Assembly (NCBI GenBank): GCA_034638255.1 | Contig: JAWPGT010000003.1 | Location: 1,178,001-1,242,000 of the forward strand | Length of the DNA: 64,000 nucleotides | Source of the DNA: Coprinus comatus | Taxonomy: Eukaryota > Basidiomycota > Agaricomycetes > Agaricales > Agaricaceae | Reading direction: 5' to 3' | Shown here: one piece after another, positions 11,833 to 24,640 of the stretch | How positions within the stretch are numbered: position 1 is the stretch's first letter | Layout of the letters: the number at the start of each line of letters is the position of its first letter | The notes under the pieces: generated by a model | Database searches by the model: none | Told to the model about the DNA's origin: nothing | The model's input: only the letters and a program-made list of their open reading frames with translations | Made by a program: the position numbers and the translations under genes

Positions 11833-13658
11833 TTACAGAGCAGCACGTTGAGACTTGGGTGCAACACCATCAGCAATCGCAAGGTAAGGCATAAGATCGC
11901 TAGTCAAGAACTCGCTAGGCCAGGTCTTCCTAATTTGTGCCCTGAGATAGTCGGCAGCCAACTTGACGTTCTCATCCTTTACACTGGGAACAATCTTCTT
12001 AATACCAGGAGCCAACTCTTTGATGTAGTCGTCGATGGATTCGGCAGTAATTACTTCTCCAGTATTATCGCGAATGCCATACTTGACCCACTGCCAGAGT
12101 TGTACGCGAGTGATCTCAGCGGTGGCAGCATCCTCCATCAGGTAGTTGAGGGGAATGCAACCATTGCCACCAACCCATGCAGCAGTGTAGGCAAGGCAGC
12201 ACGACACGTTCTCGCGAATACCATCAATGGTAACTTCTCCTGGTACCTTGGTGCTAAGGAGATCGGCAGCAGCGACCTTGACATCTTGCCTGAGATTGTA
12301 ATACTGATAGATAAACATGAGGAGGAGGTAGAGACAAATAATGTGAAACAACATACCTGATTGGGTCCAAGCATGTGCTCGTCGAAGATGGAACGGGCAA
12401 TAGGCTCAATTAGAGGATGGGCAATCCATGTTCCATCGTGACCAGCGGTGACCTCACGAAGTTTATCAGCGCGGACCTTAGCCATAGCTACCTCATTGGC
12501 CTTGGAGTCATCCTTGATGGGGATTTGAGCAGACATGCCACCCATGGCAGCAACCTTGCGCTTATGGCAGGTCCGGATAAGGAGCCTGACATACGAGTCC
12601 ATGAAAGGCACGGTCATGCTAACGTCTTTGCGGTCGGGGAGGACAGCCTTGCGGTCAGCGCGACGCTTCTTGATGAAGCTGAAAATGTAATCCCATCTAT
12701 AAATAGCTTTATGAGAACAAATTCATTAGGCAGTGACGTCATGACGGACCTTCCACAGTTGAGACCGGATGAGTGGTTACGGAGCTCGAACAGAATCTCT
12801 TCCATCTGGAAGGCGGCAGGGAGGGTCTCAATGAGGACTGTTGCACGGATTGTGTTCAAAGGAAGACCGATGTAGGACTGGGAGAAGACGAAGATGTCGT
12901 TCCAGAGACGGGCTTCGAGGTAGTGCTCCATCTTGGGGAGGTAGAAATAGGGGCCGACGCCGCGGGCCACGAGCTCCTTGGCATTGTTGTAGAAGAAGAG
13001 ACCGAAGTCAAAGATGGATCCAGACATGGGCTGGTTGTTGACAGTAACTCGAGGCTCATCAAGATGCCATCCACGGGGACTGATGAGAGTTTAGAACGTA
13101 TTCAATTACATATAGATAATGAACTTACCGAACAATCAAAACAGCGGGTTTTTCGGCAAGTTTATATGACTTTCCTCCAGTTTGGAAATCAATCTGACGA
13201 CGAATAGCGTCGCGGAGGTTTATTTGGCCATTCAACATATTGGCAAATGTGGGAGCGCTGGAATCTAATTTTACTATGAGTATAATCCAAAGAACAATAA
13301 CAAGTAGAATACCTTCGAAATCAGCCATGAAAGTCTTAGCACCGCTGTTGAGAGCGTTGATGACCATCTTCCTGTCGGTGGGGCCCGTAATCTCTACACG
13401 ACGGTCCTCGAGGCCGGGTGCGGGAGGGGCACATTGCCATGAAGGGTCAGCACGAATGTGAGCAGTCTCTTGAGGGAAATCAAGAGCAACACCAGAGTCA
13501 TAGCGGCGTTGTGCGTCTTCACGGGCATTGAGGAGAGATTGGCGAGTGGATTCGAATGTTTTGTGGAGAGCAGCAAGGAACTTGAGGGCTCCGTCAGTGA
13601 AGAGCTCCTGCTGGGCGGTAGGGGCAACTTTAGAGTGGATTTTTACGCCGTGAGACAT
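11833..13658 (-). CDS. Malate synthase
   Basis: Condenses glyoxylate with acetyl-CoA to malate, the second glyoxylate-cycle step, needed for growth on acetate or fatty acids. Five exons read from ATG 13658 ([13 protein letters not shown]) to TAA 11833; exon 4 ends at 12357 and exon 5 starts at 12303. Recognisable family blocks are [19 protein letters not shown] followed across a splice by MADFEDS, the malate synthase signature [16 protein letters not shown] (interrupted by an intron after GR), and [11 protein letters not shown]. Length, about 540 residues, is normal for the short isoform A. The protein ends in KSQRAAL, not a canonical SKL-type peroxisomal signal, which is unusual for a fungal malate synthase. 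An upstream in-frame TTG is ignored because the ATG gives the expected N-terminus. Regulation by carbon source is expected for the family but not proven here. Confidence 0.95.
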
Positions 13659-14870
13659 GGTGAAAGTGAATGTCTTCAAACGAAACTCTCTGTTTTATTT
13701 ATTCCATGTCCCGGCTCCCCGTCCAGTCCGCGCTCCGAATCCCGAACGGGAACGACGTCACATCAATTACTAAATCACATGTTCACCCGCCCGCCTTCCT
13801 CTCTGTCGCTCCCCGTCGGTTCAAGTGCTGAGTAAATGCCTGACTATATTCTTCTTCTTCTTACATTCAGTATACTCATGGTCGTGTCGCTGCTCTACGT
13901 TATTGCGTATCGGTGTACTTAACAGACGTTGCGCACGTTTGAGTTTCCACATGTGATATCATCTTCCAAACCAATATACATTGCAACCGTCCGGCTCAAA
14001 TATAAGTCTTATCAGATCTTTCCAACACTTCTTTCACTTTAACTTCTTCATGAGAATACCACGTATATGTACTAGCTCGGGACTCACACTTCCAGAACTT
14101 TATTCTCTTTTGTGGCATTATAACCAGAGATAACGGGTTTTTGAACTTCAGCCACTTCCATGACCCGGAAAGGACCACGGTGCCAGCACAACAATGATCA
14201 CATACGTATGTGCAGCCCTGGTACAAGCCGGATGGTTATCCAAAATCACCCCCACACATCCGTTTCCCCGCATCTAATTGGCTGGTCCCACTCCTCCGAC
14301 GGACCACGGTCTTCCGTCCGGGGCCGGCACATTTCATCCGGACTCGGCCAGCCTTCCACCGTACCTACACATCGCTTTACATAGCACAACCGCCCATGGT
14401 CCTTCCGGCTATGGTTGTGGTAGTCCCAACCTCGAGCTCCGAGCTCCTAACGACGGTCTTCCGTTTCCATCACTACCCCGGATGCCGAACTCATCCTGGA
14501 GCCCCAGATAGACCCCAGGCGGCCGTCTCAGACATCCGTTAGATAATTAGGAGGGGTGTGAACTTCCGTTGATCGAATTCATCCTTTTTCCGCTTTCTCT
14601 TCGATTTCCCTTCAATTGACGGAGCCCTGAGATAAGTAGCATCTTCTTTCGAGTCCCTTCCTTCTGGTGGAGAGATCTCGACAAGTCCGACGACCGCCAC
14701 TTAATAAGCTGGCATGTACAGATCTTTCTTAAAAGAGCTAATAATTCAAGTTCCCTATTTTGATTATTATGCATTCCTCATCGTGAAGAAGTTCGTAAAA
14801 TTACAAAAAAAGTAATAATCAAGAGTCAAAGCTCCCATATCTCAATATCCCACCCGAGTGACAAAACACT
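13659..14870. other. Malate synthase upstream region
   Basis: Contains the malate synthase promoter and the 3' flank of the next minus-strand gene. The stretch about 13690-14540 is richer in CCG/CGG triplets than the surroundings (for example 14290-14350), the half-site of Zn2Cys6 regulators, and holds a CRE-like GACGTCAC at 13754-13761. No convincing gene. Confidence 0.4.
13754..13761. promoter_or_regulatory. CRE-like bZIP site upstream of malate synthase
   Basis: GACGTCAC, one base off the palindrome TGACGTCA bound by ATF/CREB-type bZIP factors, about 95 bases upstream of the start codon. Eight-base match only. Confidence 0.25.
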
Positions 14871-17287
14871 TTACAGAGTATACCTATTTACATCCATACA
14901 ATTCAATGCCAAGCTCAAAGTTTATAAAAATAGGAATTTCTCACCTGAATAGAGGACTCTCATTGCCCATTTCTCCAAACTCGGCTTGTCGACTCTCATC
15001 AATCCCTTCTCTCCTACACTGTTCGATCTTCTTCTTGTTCAATCGGTTATAATCGAACATCGCGATCAAACTTAGCACAATACTACGAAGGTCTCCGCAT
15101 CAGTCATGGTTCCAACTTGTTACAGAAAAAGAAAACAAACTCACGTAAGGGCCAAAAATCCGATACAAGTCCCATGTCCAAGATGGAACCTCGGTGCAGT
15201 GATATAAATAAACGACGAACAAACACCTCCCAAATTACCAATTCCAATAACCATAGCCAATGTAACACCTTTCCTAACATCACCTCCAGCAGCACTTCCT
15301 GCCCATGCCAAATCCACTGCAATCGTAGGATATACACCTACTGCGGCCAAACATGCTCCGAAGTATGCAACTCCAGGTTTTGATTGTGTGTAAAGGACGA
15401 TATAACCTATCATGGAAGCTAGAGCACCTCCTATTATGAAGGGACCTCGGATGTTACGCTTATCGGAGTACATTCCGACTGCGATTGTTGCGATACATCC
15501 AGCGACGAATGGTGGGATTGTTAGTAATTGAGCGTTGGCAGCAGAGTAGTCTTTTTATTTTATTTTTGGAGATCAGTTTTCTGTTCGTATTTCTTGGGGA
15601 ATTGTTCAACTCACGTAACTCTCGGACAATGGTAGGTGTGAACAATGCGATAGCATAAACCGGAATCAATAAACCTGGAAGTTCAAGAGGCCGTCAATAT
15701 CAATATATCGGTTAAGAAAATGTGAAAACTGACCAATATAGATGCCAATCTGCAAATATGTTTTATAATCTCCCAAAGCTTGCCATACGAATTTGTAATC
15801 GAAATGTTTGGCGAGTCCTTGTGTATCTTCTTTTAACATTGCGACGACTACCTGTTTTTCCGCTGCGGTTAAGAAGGTTGCTGTCTCGGGATACTAGAAA
15901 GGATTGAATGAATGAATATGTTGTTCTTTTTGAGTTTTGTTTTGTCAAGTAGAACTCACATCGTGCATATAGAAGAAAGCTGCTGTTGCGACGAGAACAG
16001 TAAGGATACCTTCAAGACAGAACTATAGGAATGTATCAACTAATGGACCAGTTTGCAGGTTAGGAATACTTACAATCCATTGCCATCCGTGAAGTCCTCC
16101 AATTCCTTCCATATGTTCGATTCCATACCTGTAGTCACGTATTCAGTACACTTGAAAAGAATCCGACAACATACAGCCTAAAAACAAAACGCACGCAAGA
16201 AGGCCACCGAAAGCACCAGCAATAGTAGCAGCTGAGAAGAATATCGCAATACGTTTTGCGACATCACGTTTCCGGTACCAGAGCGACAAGTAGAATGTGA
16301 TCTAGTATTCCATCGTATCAGTTAAGTCAAAAGATCATAATGAGAAAGTACACTTACGCCGGGGAATAAACCAGCTTCTGTGAGACCAAGGAAAACACGA
16401 GCTCTAAAAAGTGAATATGAAAATTAGTATAACGATTCAATCAAAAGCGAAGGGTGGGTACATACACAATCAGACCTTCGAATGTGTTACATAGGCACAT
16501 CAGAGTCATTACAAGACCCCATCCAATCATAATAGACGGAACTGGATAAAAAAATAACATCATAAGTTCGACTTTATGAAACTTGAAGGTACAAGACTTA
16601 CTCCATCGTGAAGGTCTCATAAGCTTCAAACAAATGTTTGAAGGAACTTCAGCCAATGCATATGGAACCTGTATTATATTATTGTCAAAATCTTAGATTT
16701 GCTTCATGGGAAATAGTAGCACTTACAAAGAAGACGGCTGCAATCTATATATACACACGATAAATTTTCAATTAGTTTCAAGTTCTTCCTTCCAAGGTTA
16801 TTAACAGTATTAGATGGACTTACGATGTTATATTTCAACCCTGTCAACCCAACATCAACTGCCATTCCCGCAATTCTCGCATTACCTGAATTCCGCAATT
16901 ATTAGTTTTACATTCCATTCTATCACCGGTAGTTGCCTCCACCGGGTAAATTCTGATACTCACCAATATTGGCACGATCCCTATTCCAGTGTACCAAATA
17001 TCCAACAGGGAGGAAAGGAAGAGACGAACCCGTCAATTTTACACGAAAATTGAAAGAAAGGAAAGTAGAAAAGAGACTCACAAGAACGAGAGGAGATATA
17101 ATAGTGAAATGAAAGGTAACAAGTGCCAATCCATCTTTCTCAAAATCCTTCCTCTCTCTTCCTCAGAATGATCCACCCACTCTCCTGTTCCTTTTTCGCC
17201 CGTTGCATTGCTATTCCTATCCGTATCACTTACGGTGGAGATACGGTCATCATGCTTCTTCTCGTTTTCTATTAGTGAACTCGGCAT
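14871..17287 (-). CDS. Major facilitator superfamily transporter (Dal5/allantoate permease-like)
   Basis: About a dozen small exons read from ATG 17287 (MPSSLIENEKK) to TAA 14871. After a charged N-terminus (residues 1-45) comes WHLLPFISLLYLLSFL, then by splicing DRANIG and NARIAG, the typical first-loop motif of anion:cation symporters of the Dal5 family. Further membrane segments include PSIMIGWGLVMTLMC, ARVFLGLTEAGLFPG, IAIFFSAATIAGAFGGLLAC, GLLIPVYAIALFTPTIV and ATIAVGMYSDKRNIRGP. The short tail ends SPLFRYTL. The family takes up small organic anions such as allantoate, nicotinate or biotin precursors in symport with protons at the plasma membrane; the substrate cannot be read from sequence. 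The last two exons are my splice reconstruction (donors GTGAGT and GTGAGA). Confidence 0.85.
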
Positions 17288-19841
17288 TTTGCTCTACTTC
17301 TGTAAGTATCCTTGTTCTTTTCTCTCGAAATTTGAGGTTAGGATATACTAGTCTTCAAGCTTCAAGGGGTTGTGTGCAAGAAGGAAAGTGAAGCGAAGAA
17401 TAGAGAGAGGAAAGACAAATGAGCAAGGAAACGCACGGTTCGGAAGAATGGGAAGGAGGTCCGAAGAAGAAACGTGTACTCGTACCTTTTCAACTGACGC
17501 GTTATCTTTAAGTGACAAAGGAAACAGGAGATACAAAAATAGCCTGGCCAAGCGAGTGTTACCGAGACAGAGCCTAGAGGAGCAGGTTGCAGGTTATCGT
17601 CCCGGGTACAGAGGCGAGCAACTAAGTTGTCTCTTATGAGGTTTCTACTACCCGAAATACCTTCAGGCTCGTCAAGGTTTGAATACCAATATTACACTTC
17701 TAGAAAAATCAACCCTTGGTCCTTACCCCTACCCCTTTGGTTCATGGAATGGTGTGCATACCGCATCAGTGGAATAGCCCGAAATGTAAAAATGATACAA
17801 TACACACGGTCAGTCGAACTCATTTCCTTAGCCGATATGTAACTTTTATTATGAAAATGAAAAGAGTGGGAATCGATGAGCTGCCATTAAATGAATTCAT
17901 AGGCGGTGGTAATCGGAATACCTGAATTGTGTAGCATGCGTACATCTATACCATATTCGCAGCACCTGCCAATAATCATTAGTATCAACACCAGATCAAC
18001 ACCTTCAATTCAATGGCAATCGATCCCTTTTCTCCATGAAGCTTTACATTCCAAGTCTGGGAATGAAAATCTGATAAACTGATACCCGAGGAGGGATATT
18101 TCTATATCCATTGTTGAACTTGGGGTTAATGATCCACACTGGACTTCACACTGCTAAACGGTGTTGTTGCATCGCATGGAAATCACCTTGGTGATGAATC
18201 GATGATGCATTGATGATGGCAAACTTGACTCCATCATTTCAAATCCAACGAATTCGGGGAAAGAACCACTCAAAGGGGACCCGCTTACCTTCCGCCTAAC
18301 ACAGAGAAGATGAAATCCATATAAATCCTGGGGTAGCGTCGGTAGCGTACATAATCGGGATACATAGTTTCGCTAAAGAAAAATCTATGGGTACCTGTAC
18401 CTGGTATGTTGCATTACTTATTGTAAAATGGTTTAATATACCAATGATATTGTGGGGCTACATGAGGCTACATGTATGTAAAAGATGAGAAAGTGAATTA
18501 TGATTTGAATTACTTGCCTACCAATTCCTAGCAATACGTAACGACAAAAAACATATCGATCCCATATACCTGCCAAGGGCTTTTGTCACAATCCGAGATA
18601 CTCGGCTCAACTCATGAGTGGACTCGGGATGTATGCTGAAAAAGTAAGCTTCAGCTTCCGAACGTCAGAGAAAGTTTGTGCCCGTACCAAACACCACTTC
18701 TAATAAGATCAACGCATGGTTCTCATTTCACCCCTTCCACCGAGACTACCCCAAAAGCTCAGATATACCGAAAATCACCTGGTAATAGAATAGAAGTGTG
18801 CACTCAGCATACGTTGGCCTGGCACCTTTGTCAAGGGTTAATCGATATCATCTGCATACTTTGCTATGAATAGATAATTGATACATTCTAGACCTGGGCC
18901 TGAAACTTCTTCTAAGAATATTCCAATGCCAATGTCTTCTTTTGAATGTTGAACATGTTGAACATCGAAGCGACTGACAGGTAATCACAGGAACTCCTAT
19001 TGGAATATGATCATTAGTATATAGCAGAAAGAACTTCGCAGAATGTCATACCCTGCAAGTTCTACCCCATAGTAAGAATTTCAAATAAAATCATTCGGCA
19101 ATGAATGAATACTGGGGTTGGAGCTGGGGCAGGCTGGGGTATGATTTTGAAATATTGTGTATCGAATTGTTGAGGAAGATAAAGGAGATAGAGTAACGTG
19201 TCTTTGTAGATCCGTGTTGTACATCATGCTCGCTTTTCACAAGCGAAATGTTTATCCGCAGTGACTTTTACCGCCGCTTAGTGAAAAGTTGTGATTCACG
19301 TCGAATTCGCAGAAAATGAACCACTCAGATACTGTTGCCCCTAACTTCGTGGAAAACAGGCAAATATATGGGTGACGACGCCGTCATCAGCTAGTACATA
19401 CACCGATCTCGGTGGTGATCTTCGGCTACGAATGGAGGTTCTATATAACCTCTATATATCTCACCCTCTCCTCCCATCGTGTTTCATTGTTGGGTCTCGA
19501 TTCTCAAGGGTTAAAAGGTATCCTTTCTCGGCTGTTGTGCGAGGGTGGGAAGAAGGACATTGCCGAATGACAAAAGTGGGTTTCATGAATATGTGGGGAG
19601 TAATTCGCTTGAAGATAAACTAGACGATTTGTGTAGTGTGTTCATTATGTAGTATGCGAGTGTATGTATCCTTATAATTTAATATTCAACATTGATGAAA
19701 TAGATTCCATAAATTTGAGTGGATATTTTTAGACAAGGGCGATGTACACTGATGCACACAGACTCTATCTTTATTAAACACTGCTCTTACAGGTGGATCC
19801 AAGTCTCGTACAATATCCATTGCTGACCATATCTCCATATT
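17288..19841. other. Intergenic region with left member of direct repeat
   Basis: About 2.5 kb without a gene I can support. It holds the transporter promoter and, at about 19045-19282, one copy of a direct repeat whose partner lies after the DUF6535 gene. The rest is AT-rich single-copy sequence as far as I can see. Confidence 0.45.
19045..19282 (+). repeat. Direct repeat flanking DUF6535 gene, copy 1
   Basis: About 240 bases matching 22699-22934 in the same orientation, sharing long identical runs such as GGCTGGGGTATGATTTTGAA and CGTGTCTTTGTAGATCCGTG. Roughly 90 percent identical by eye. Confidence 0.85.
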
Positions 19842-22293
19842 ATGTCTCGCCATCGTAAGGTATGTAGCGATATGCTTCATTTTAAGTTGATGTCCTGACA
19901 AAATCAGTTTTTTTCAGTCTTACTCCCAAGGATTACTGACACAAGGAACACAGCGTTTGAAGGAATAGACCCGGTAAGAATCACTGTATTTGAGGACAAC
20001 TTCATTGCATACTAACATTTATATTCATTAGAACTTGAAGGTCATTGACGAAGCAGCAGATGCGAAACGATGGGAATCTTTAAACAAGAAAGCAGAACAG
20101 CTAACAAAGGAGACGTATGACATTTGGAAGGAAGAGTTGCATAATCTTCTAATCTTTGTAAGTAGCTACTTACTCCACATCGTAAAATTTACTTAGTGGG
20201 CTAGAATCTGACGAGACGCTATAGGCTGGTCTCTTCTCTGCAATTGTCACGGCTTTCACCATCGAAGCTGCCAAGACAGTGCAAGGCGATCCAGCAGAAA
20301 TGACTGTTCTCTTGTTACAAGCCCTCGTCCTGCAATTCCACAATCAATCCAGCCCTCAAATAAATCTTCCTATAAACATCAGCCCAGAATTAACACCTTC
20401 CCTCTATGCTCAATGTATTAATGCCCTGTACTCAGTCAGCCTTGCCCTTAGTCTTGTTGCAGTTCTAGGAGGAATTGTGTGTCTACAGTGGTTGCGAGAG
20501 TTTGGTAGGAACATCACAGGTGTGTCGAACAAAGAGGACCTATCTCTGCAATACCAACGCCACGAGAGTCTTCAGATGTGGGGTGTTTTAATAATTCTTA
20601 ATATTCTACCACTACTTCTACTGATTGCACTTGGTCTCTTCTTCGTTGGATTTATGGTCTCACAATGGGAATCAAGGTCTATTGCCTCCAGTCCTGTGAC
20701 GTTCCTTGTTGCTCTATCTGGTGGATTTATTGTCTGTACCACTGTCCTCCCGACCTGTCACTTCCTCTTCCTTGTACAAAAATCAACCTGTGCAAGCAAC
20801 TGGCAGGCTCTATCCCAACCAGTGCTTTGTCCATATCGGTCACCACAATCATGGCTATTTCATTTATTCCTCCAAAATCTGCTCCTTATCACCAATCTGC
20901 TACTACTTGAGGTAAAATCCGACTTCTTGAAAGTGGTGAAGAGTACCAGTAGCTGGATGGATTATGATACAAATGGTGTTAAAAGGTGGAAAGAGAAAGC
21001 AGGGTGTGTGGAATCCATATATCAAACATTACTATGGATATCACACAAGTATAGACAAGTAATTACAGTTGCCTTGGATGCTTACTCTTGCATGATATTT
21101 GCTTCTTGTCATGGCATGCGCATGGAGTTGGGGGAAAAAGATACAGGATTAGATTATATCAAGTGGAAGTGGGACGGGCAAGAATTGTTGACATCATTTG
21201 AAGCCGAGAACAATATCAATGACAGTGAAGTCACCCGGAAGATTCGTGCAAGGGCGGTGATTGATGCAATGGCAGAATGGAATAATAGGTTACCTATACC
21301 TGTCTCATTTTGCAGATGTCCCGCACGTCTGTCAGATTTCTCGGCTTTAGAGAAATCCATCAGTGACATGGACTTTTGTTCTCGGGAAGGTATGTGTCTG
21401 TGTGTGCTATGTCTATTCGTTTAGTAATGTTTATTTTAGGTCTCATGAGGTACATTGCCACTGGTTTGAGGAGCTCAAAGAATACATGGGTTACTCCCGA
21501 GAATGCAGTTGCTATTGCCTGTCATGTAATCAATGAAGACTCTGTGCATTGGCTTGAACCCATTCTCATTTTGAAAGAATTGTGCAAGCGTCCAGACAGT
21601 CAATCTCTTCCTCATATACGACATCTCTGTAACAAAGTTTATGACACGTTCAGCTCAGAGCATAAGTGTCAACGTTTAGTCCGAATATTCAACAGAGTCT
21701 TTTCTTCTGTGGATCCTGCGCACTACAAAGATCTTGCACCAATACTTTTCCGGGTGCTTGTGAAATGTGATAAATGCTTTGTTTTCTATGGTCCGTCTCC
21801 TCATCTACCCTTCCAACCCTTCCAATCTCTCTGACAATCCTCAGACATTACAGAAACCTTTCTCAACACCATACAACACCTTGCATTGAACTGCCTTGTT
21901 GGTAGAGAAAGCTCACTTGATGACATTGTACTCTACACTAAACACATCTTACAACGTTCAACTGGACTATCTAGAATACTCCCTTCCGTCAAACGAGCTC
22001 TCGACGCAATACTCTCCACTGCAAAGGAATATCATGATGGTCAACACTTGCCTTCAAGATATTCCGTCCTGCACCCAGATCAATTCACCATTCCACACAC
22101 TCTTCATAGAACAAGCCGTGATGAACACCTGGAGCCTGTATGGGATTTAATAGATGACTTCAATGTGAGATTGAAGGTGGTATGGGGCATACATGAGGAC
22201 GTTAAGTCTGATGGTGAAGGATCAAGAAAAATAGTGGAACATATACTACAGACTTCGGGTACAGTGTTGCAAGCTTATGATCTCCTTTCGTGA
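19842..22293 (+). CDS. DUF6535 multi-pass membrane protein
   Basis: Six exons, about 720 residues. The first exons are tiny (MSRHRK or MSRH, splice uncertain), then AFEGIDP, NLKVIDEAADAKRWESLN, and after the next intron the DUF6535 core AGLFSAIVTAFTIEAAK. Three or four membrane helices follow: ALYSVSLALSLVAVLGGIVC, GVLIILNILPLLLLIALG and VTFLVALSGGFIVCTTV, then the family motif CPYRSPQSWLF. The C-terminal half is soluble and poorly conserved. Splices at 21389/21440 and 21790/21845 keep the frame. The frame stops at 22293, but in the +1 frame a Ser/Pro/Asp-rich, tail-like stretch continues to 22609, so a one-base insertion near 22290 is likely. DUF6535 proteins are numerous in Agaricomycetes and their role is unknown. 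The gene sits between two direct repeats. Confidence 0.8.
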
Positions 22294-22609
22294 TACATCT
22301 GATAATTTCCTAGAAACTGAAGCATGTAATCAAGAAGCAGCCAGCCATGATTCAAACGGAAAACCATCTATTACCACACTCCTTGATTCTAATCCTATCG
22401 ATTCAGAAGAAATCAGAGTTGATGGTGGAAAATCAAATTCGATATCTCATGATTCTGAACTTCATTCACCTCCTTCACATACCAATCCTCGCATTACAGA
22501 AACCCCATTCGCCAGTCAATTAGCATTTGAAGCAAATACGATGGGCAGCGGCAGCTCTAGTCAGCCTGCTTCAAGTCTCCAAGAGGGTGTTATCATTCGT
22601 ACGTTGTAA
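22294..22609 (+). other. Probable out-of-frame C-terminal tail of DUF6535 gene
   Basis: Open in the +1 frame with Ser, Pro, Asp and His-rich sequence (SHDSNGKPSITT, SHDSELHSPPSHTNPR, GSGSSSQPASSLQEG). This is the composition of a disordered C-terminal tail and it starts exactly where the main frame ends. Either one extra base separates it from the gene, or it is untranslated. Confidence 0.5.
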
Positions 22610-23524
22610 GCTCATCTTATCCAGTAATATAACTAAAAGCCTACCAAAGTTGAAGACTTACACAATGAAACAACACATCAGAGAGAGCTTCACAGAGCGT
22701 CATACCCCGCGAGTTCCACGCCTTAGTAGGAATTTCAAATCAGATCTTTCGGCAACGAATACTAGGATTGGGGCTGGGGTAGGCTGGGGTATGATTTTGA
22801 AATATTGTGTGTATCGAATTGTTGAAGAAGATAAAGGAGATAGAATAACGTGTCTTTGTAGATCCGTGTTGTACATCATGCTTACTTTTCACAAGCGAAG
22901 TATTTATCCGCAGTGACTTTAACCGTCGCTTACTGGGAGTTGTGGAGTTCGATCAAGGTACATATGATGAAACATCGTCTCACGCCGAATTATCAGCTTA
23001 TAAGTGTCAGCTAGAATAAATTGCCCTCAGTCAATAAGACTAATATGTTCTATTTGTACATGTAATGAGAGGATCCCGCGTCAAACTTTTTGTTAAAAGA
23101 AAAAGAAAAAGCAAAGAAAGCTAAATATAATACATATCAAGAAAACACCCTTGCTCATCGGCAAAGTCAACACATACCACCGACCGCGCATAAATATGAA
23201 ACATTGTCAGGAACCAGAAACCCACGGACGATCATCGTCCATTGTCCATCGCCGGTCGCCGCCCATCCCCATCGTCCCAAATGTACACGCATAAAATAAG
23301 TAAAAGGAAAAGATGGGACCGAACGGCCAACGAAACCCTTGATTACCTCCCCTGAGGGATCAGAAAACAGTACAACCAGCAGGATTTGAATGATCGCTTG
23401 AAAGGTATTCCACACTGTTCCACAGGGTTGAAGGACCAACGACAACAATCGGAAGGACCTTTCCGAAGACCAAAAGATGAAGGAATGCAGATCAGATTGG
23501 TGACGCATCTCTTAGACAATTTCG
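22610..23524. other. Convergent intergenic region with right direct repeat
   Basis: Lies between the DUF6535 gene and topoisomerase III, which converge. Contains the second direct repeat (22699-22934). No further gene is supported. Confidence 0.5.
22699..22934 (+). repeat. Direct repeat flanking DUF6535 gene, copy 2
   Basis: Partner of 19045-19282, same strand, 3.65 kb downstream. Differs by scattered substitutions and a 2-base indel (TGTGTGTATCG against TGTGTATCG). Confidence 0.85.
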
Positions 23525-24609
23525 CTATCGCCCATCAGCAGCAGCAAAAGAACTTTTCTTCCCCCCTCTTCCCTTCTTAGTACCTCTGGTAGAAGTGCTA
23601 GTACCGCTGGTTGACCTTCCTCTCCCTCTTTTCGTACTACCACTACTTCCTCCTCTTCCACTCCGTCCATAACTAGTGCTAGGCGTTCCGAAACCTGTTC
23701 CACCTGCTGGCTTCGGACATGCTAAAATATTCAAACAAAAATTCAAATTAGGATTTATAAATGATCAGAATGTTGAGTTCATGTTCGACGTAAGGAAGCA
23801 GGGGGGAGGAAGGCACATACCGCTACTCCAATGTCCACTTTTTCCACAATTGTAACAGGAATCACCACCACTACTTTTCGCTCCACTCCACCACGACTAC
23901 CACCGGAACTATTGAAAGATTTTGATTTAGTATTAGTAGTGGCTCCATTCGTACAAGCTAAAAAAACGAATTAGTAAACACACGTCATTCTCATTCATTT
24001 TAGAAGGTTCAAGTTGGACTTACCTGTAGCGAAATGACCCGGTTCTTGACATTTAAAGCATACGATATCATTACCACCTGCATTCGTTGAATTTCCAAAA
24101 CTTCTAACTCGTTTCGTTGAAGGTCCTCCATCGTTTGGGCAAGCTACAGGCACACACATCCATTAATTTTGCTTTTTTTTTAAAAAAAAAAAAAACCCAT
24201 ACTACCAGTAGACCAATGTCCATTCTCCCCACACTAAAGTCAATGAATTCACACAATGAAATCAGATGAAGTAGCAATAAAAGCCTTGCACATAAAAACA
24301 TACCTTAAAACAGGCCCCAGTTTGTGATCCAGTTCCTCCCCCGCCTACGCTTCCACCCAAACCACCTCCACCATTACCACCAGAAGGTTCATCATCCCAT
24401 TCAAAGAACCCACAGTCACTAGCAGTCTGATTATTCGTACATTTCCAAAACTTCCTACTCTGATTCGGCCCTTCTTTATTGACAGTGTACATAACACCGG
24501 CTACTCCACATTTACAAGACCTTTTTGGAGTGTTGTCGTTAGTTTCTGCACCACCTGTGTTCTATATGAAGAGAAAAATTACAATAAGCAAAAATGTAAT
24601 AGTAGAGTC

Positions 24610-24640
<31 letters not shown>

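Noticed and set aside
11848..13207. Long plus-strand frames of 144-170 codons opposite malate synthase
   Set aside because: They are mirror frames of a well-conserved, codon-biased gene and show no family motif or intron logic of their own.
23167..23508. Minus-strand frame of 113 codons just downstream of TOP3
   Set aside because: It lies beyond the clear TOP3 stop, has no motif and does not connect by a plausible intron.
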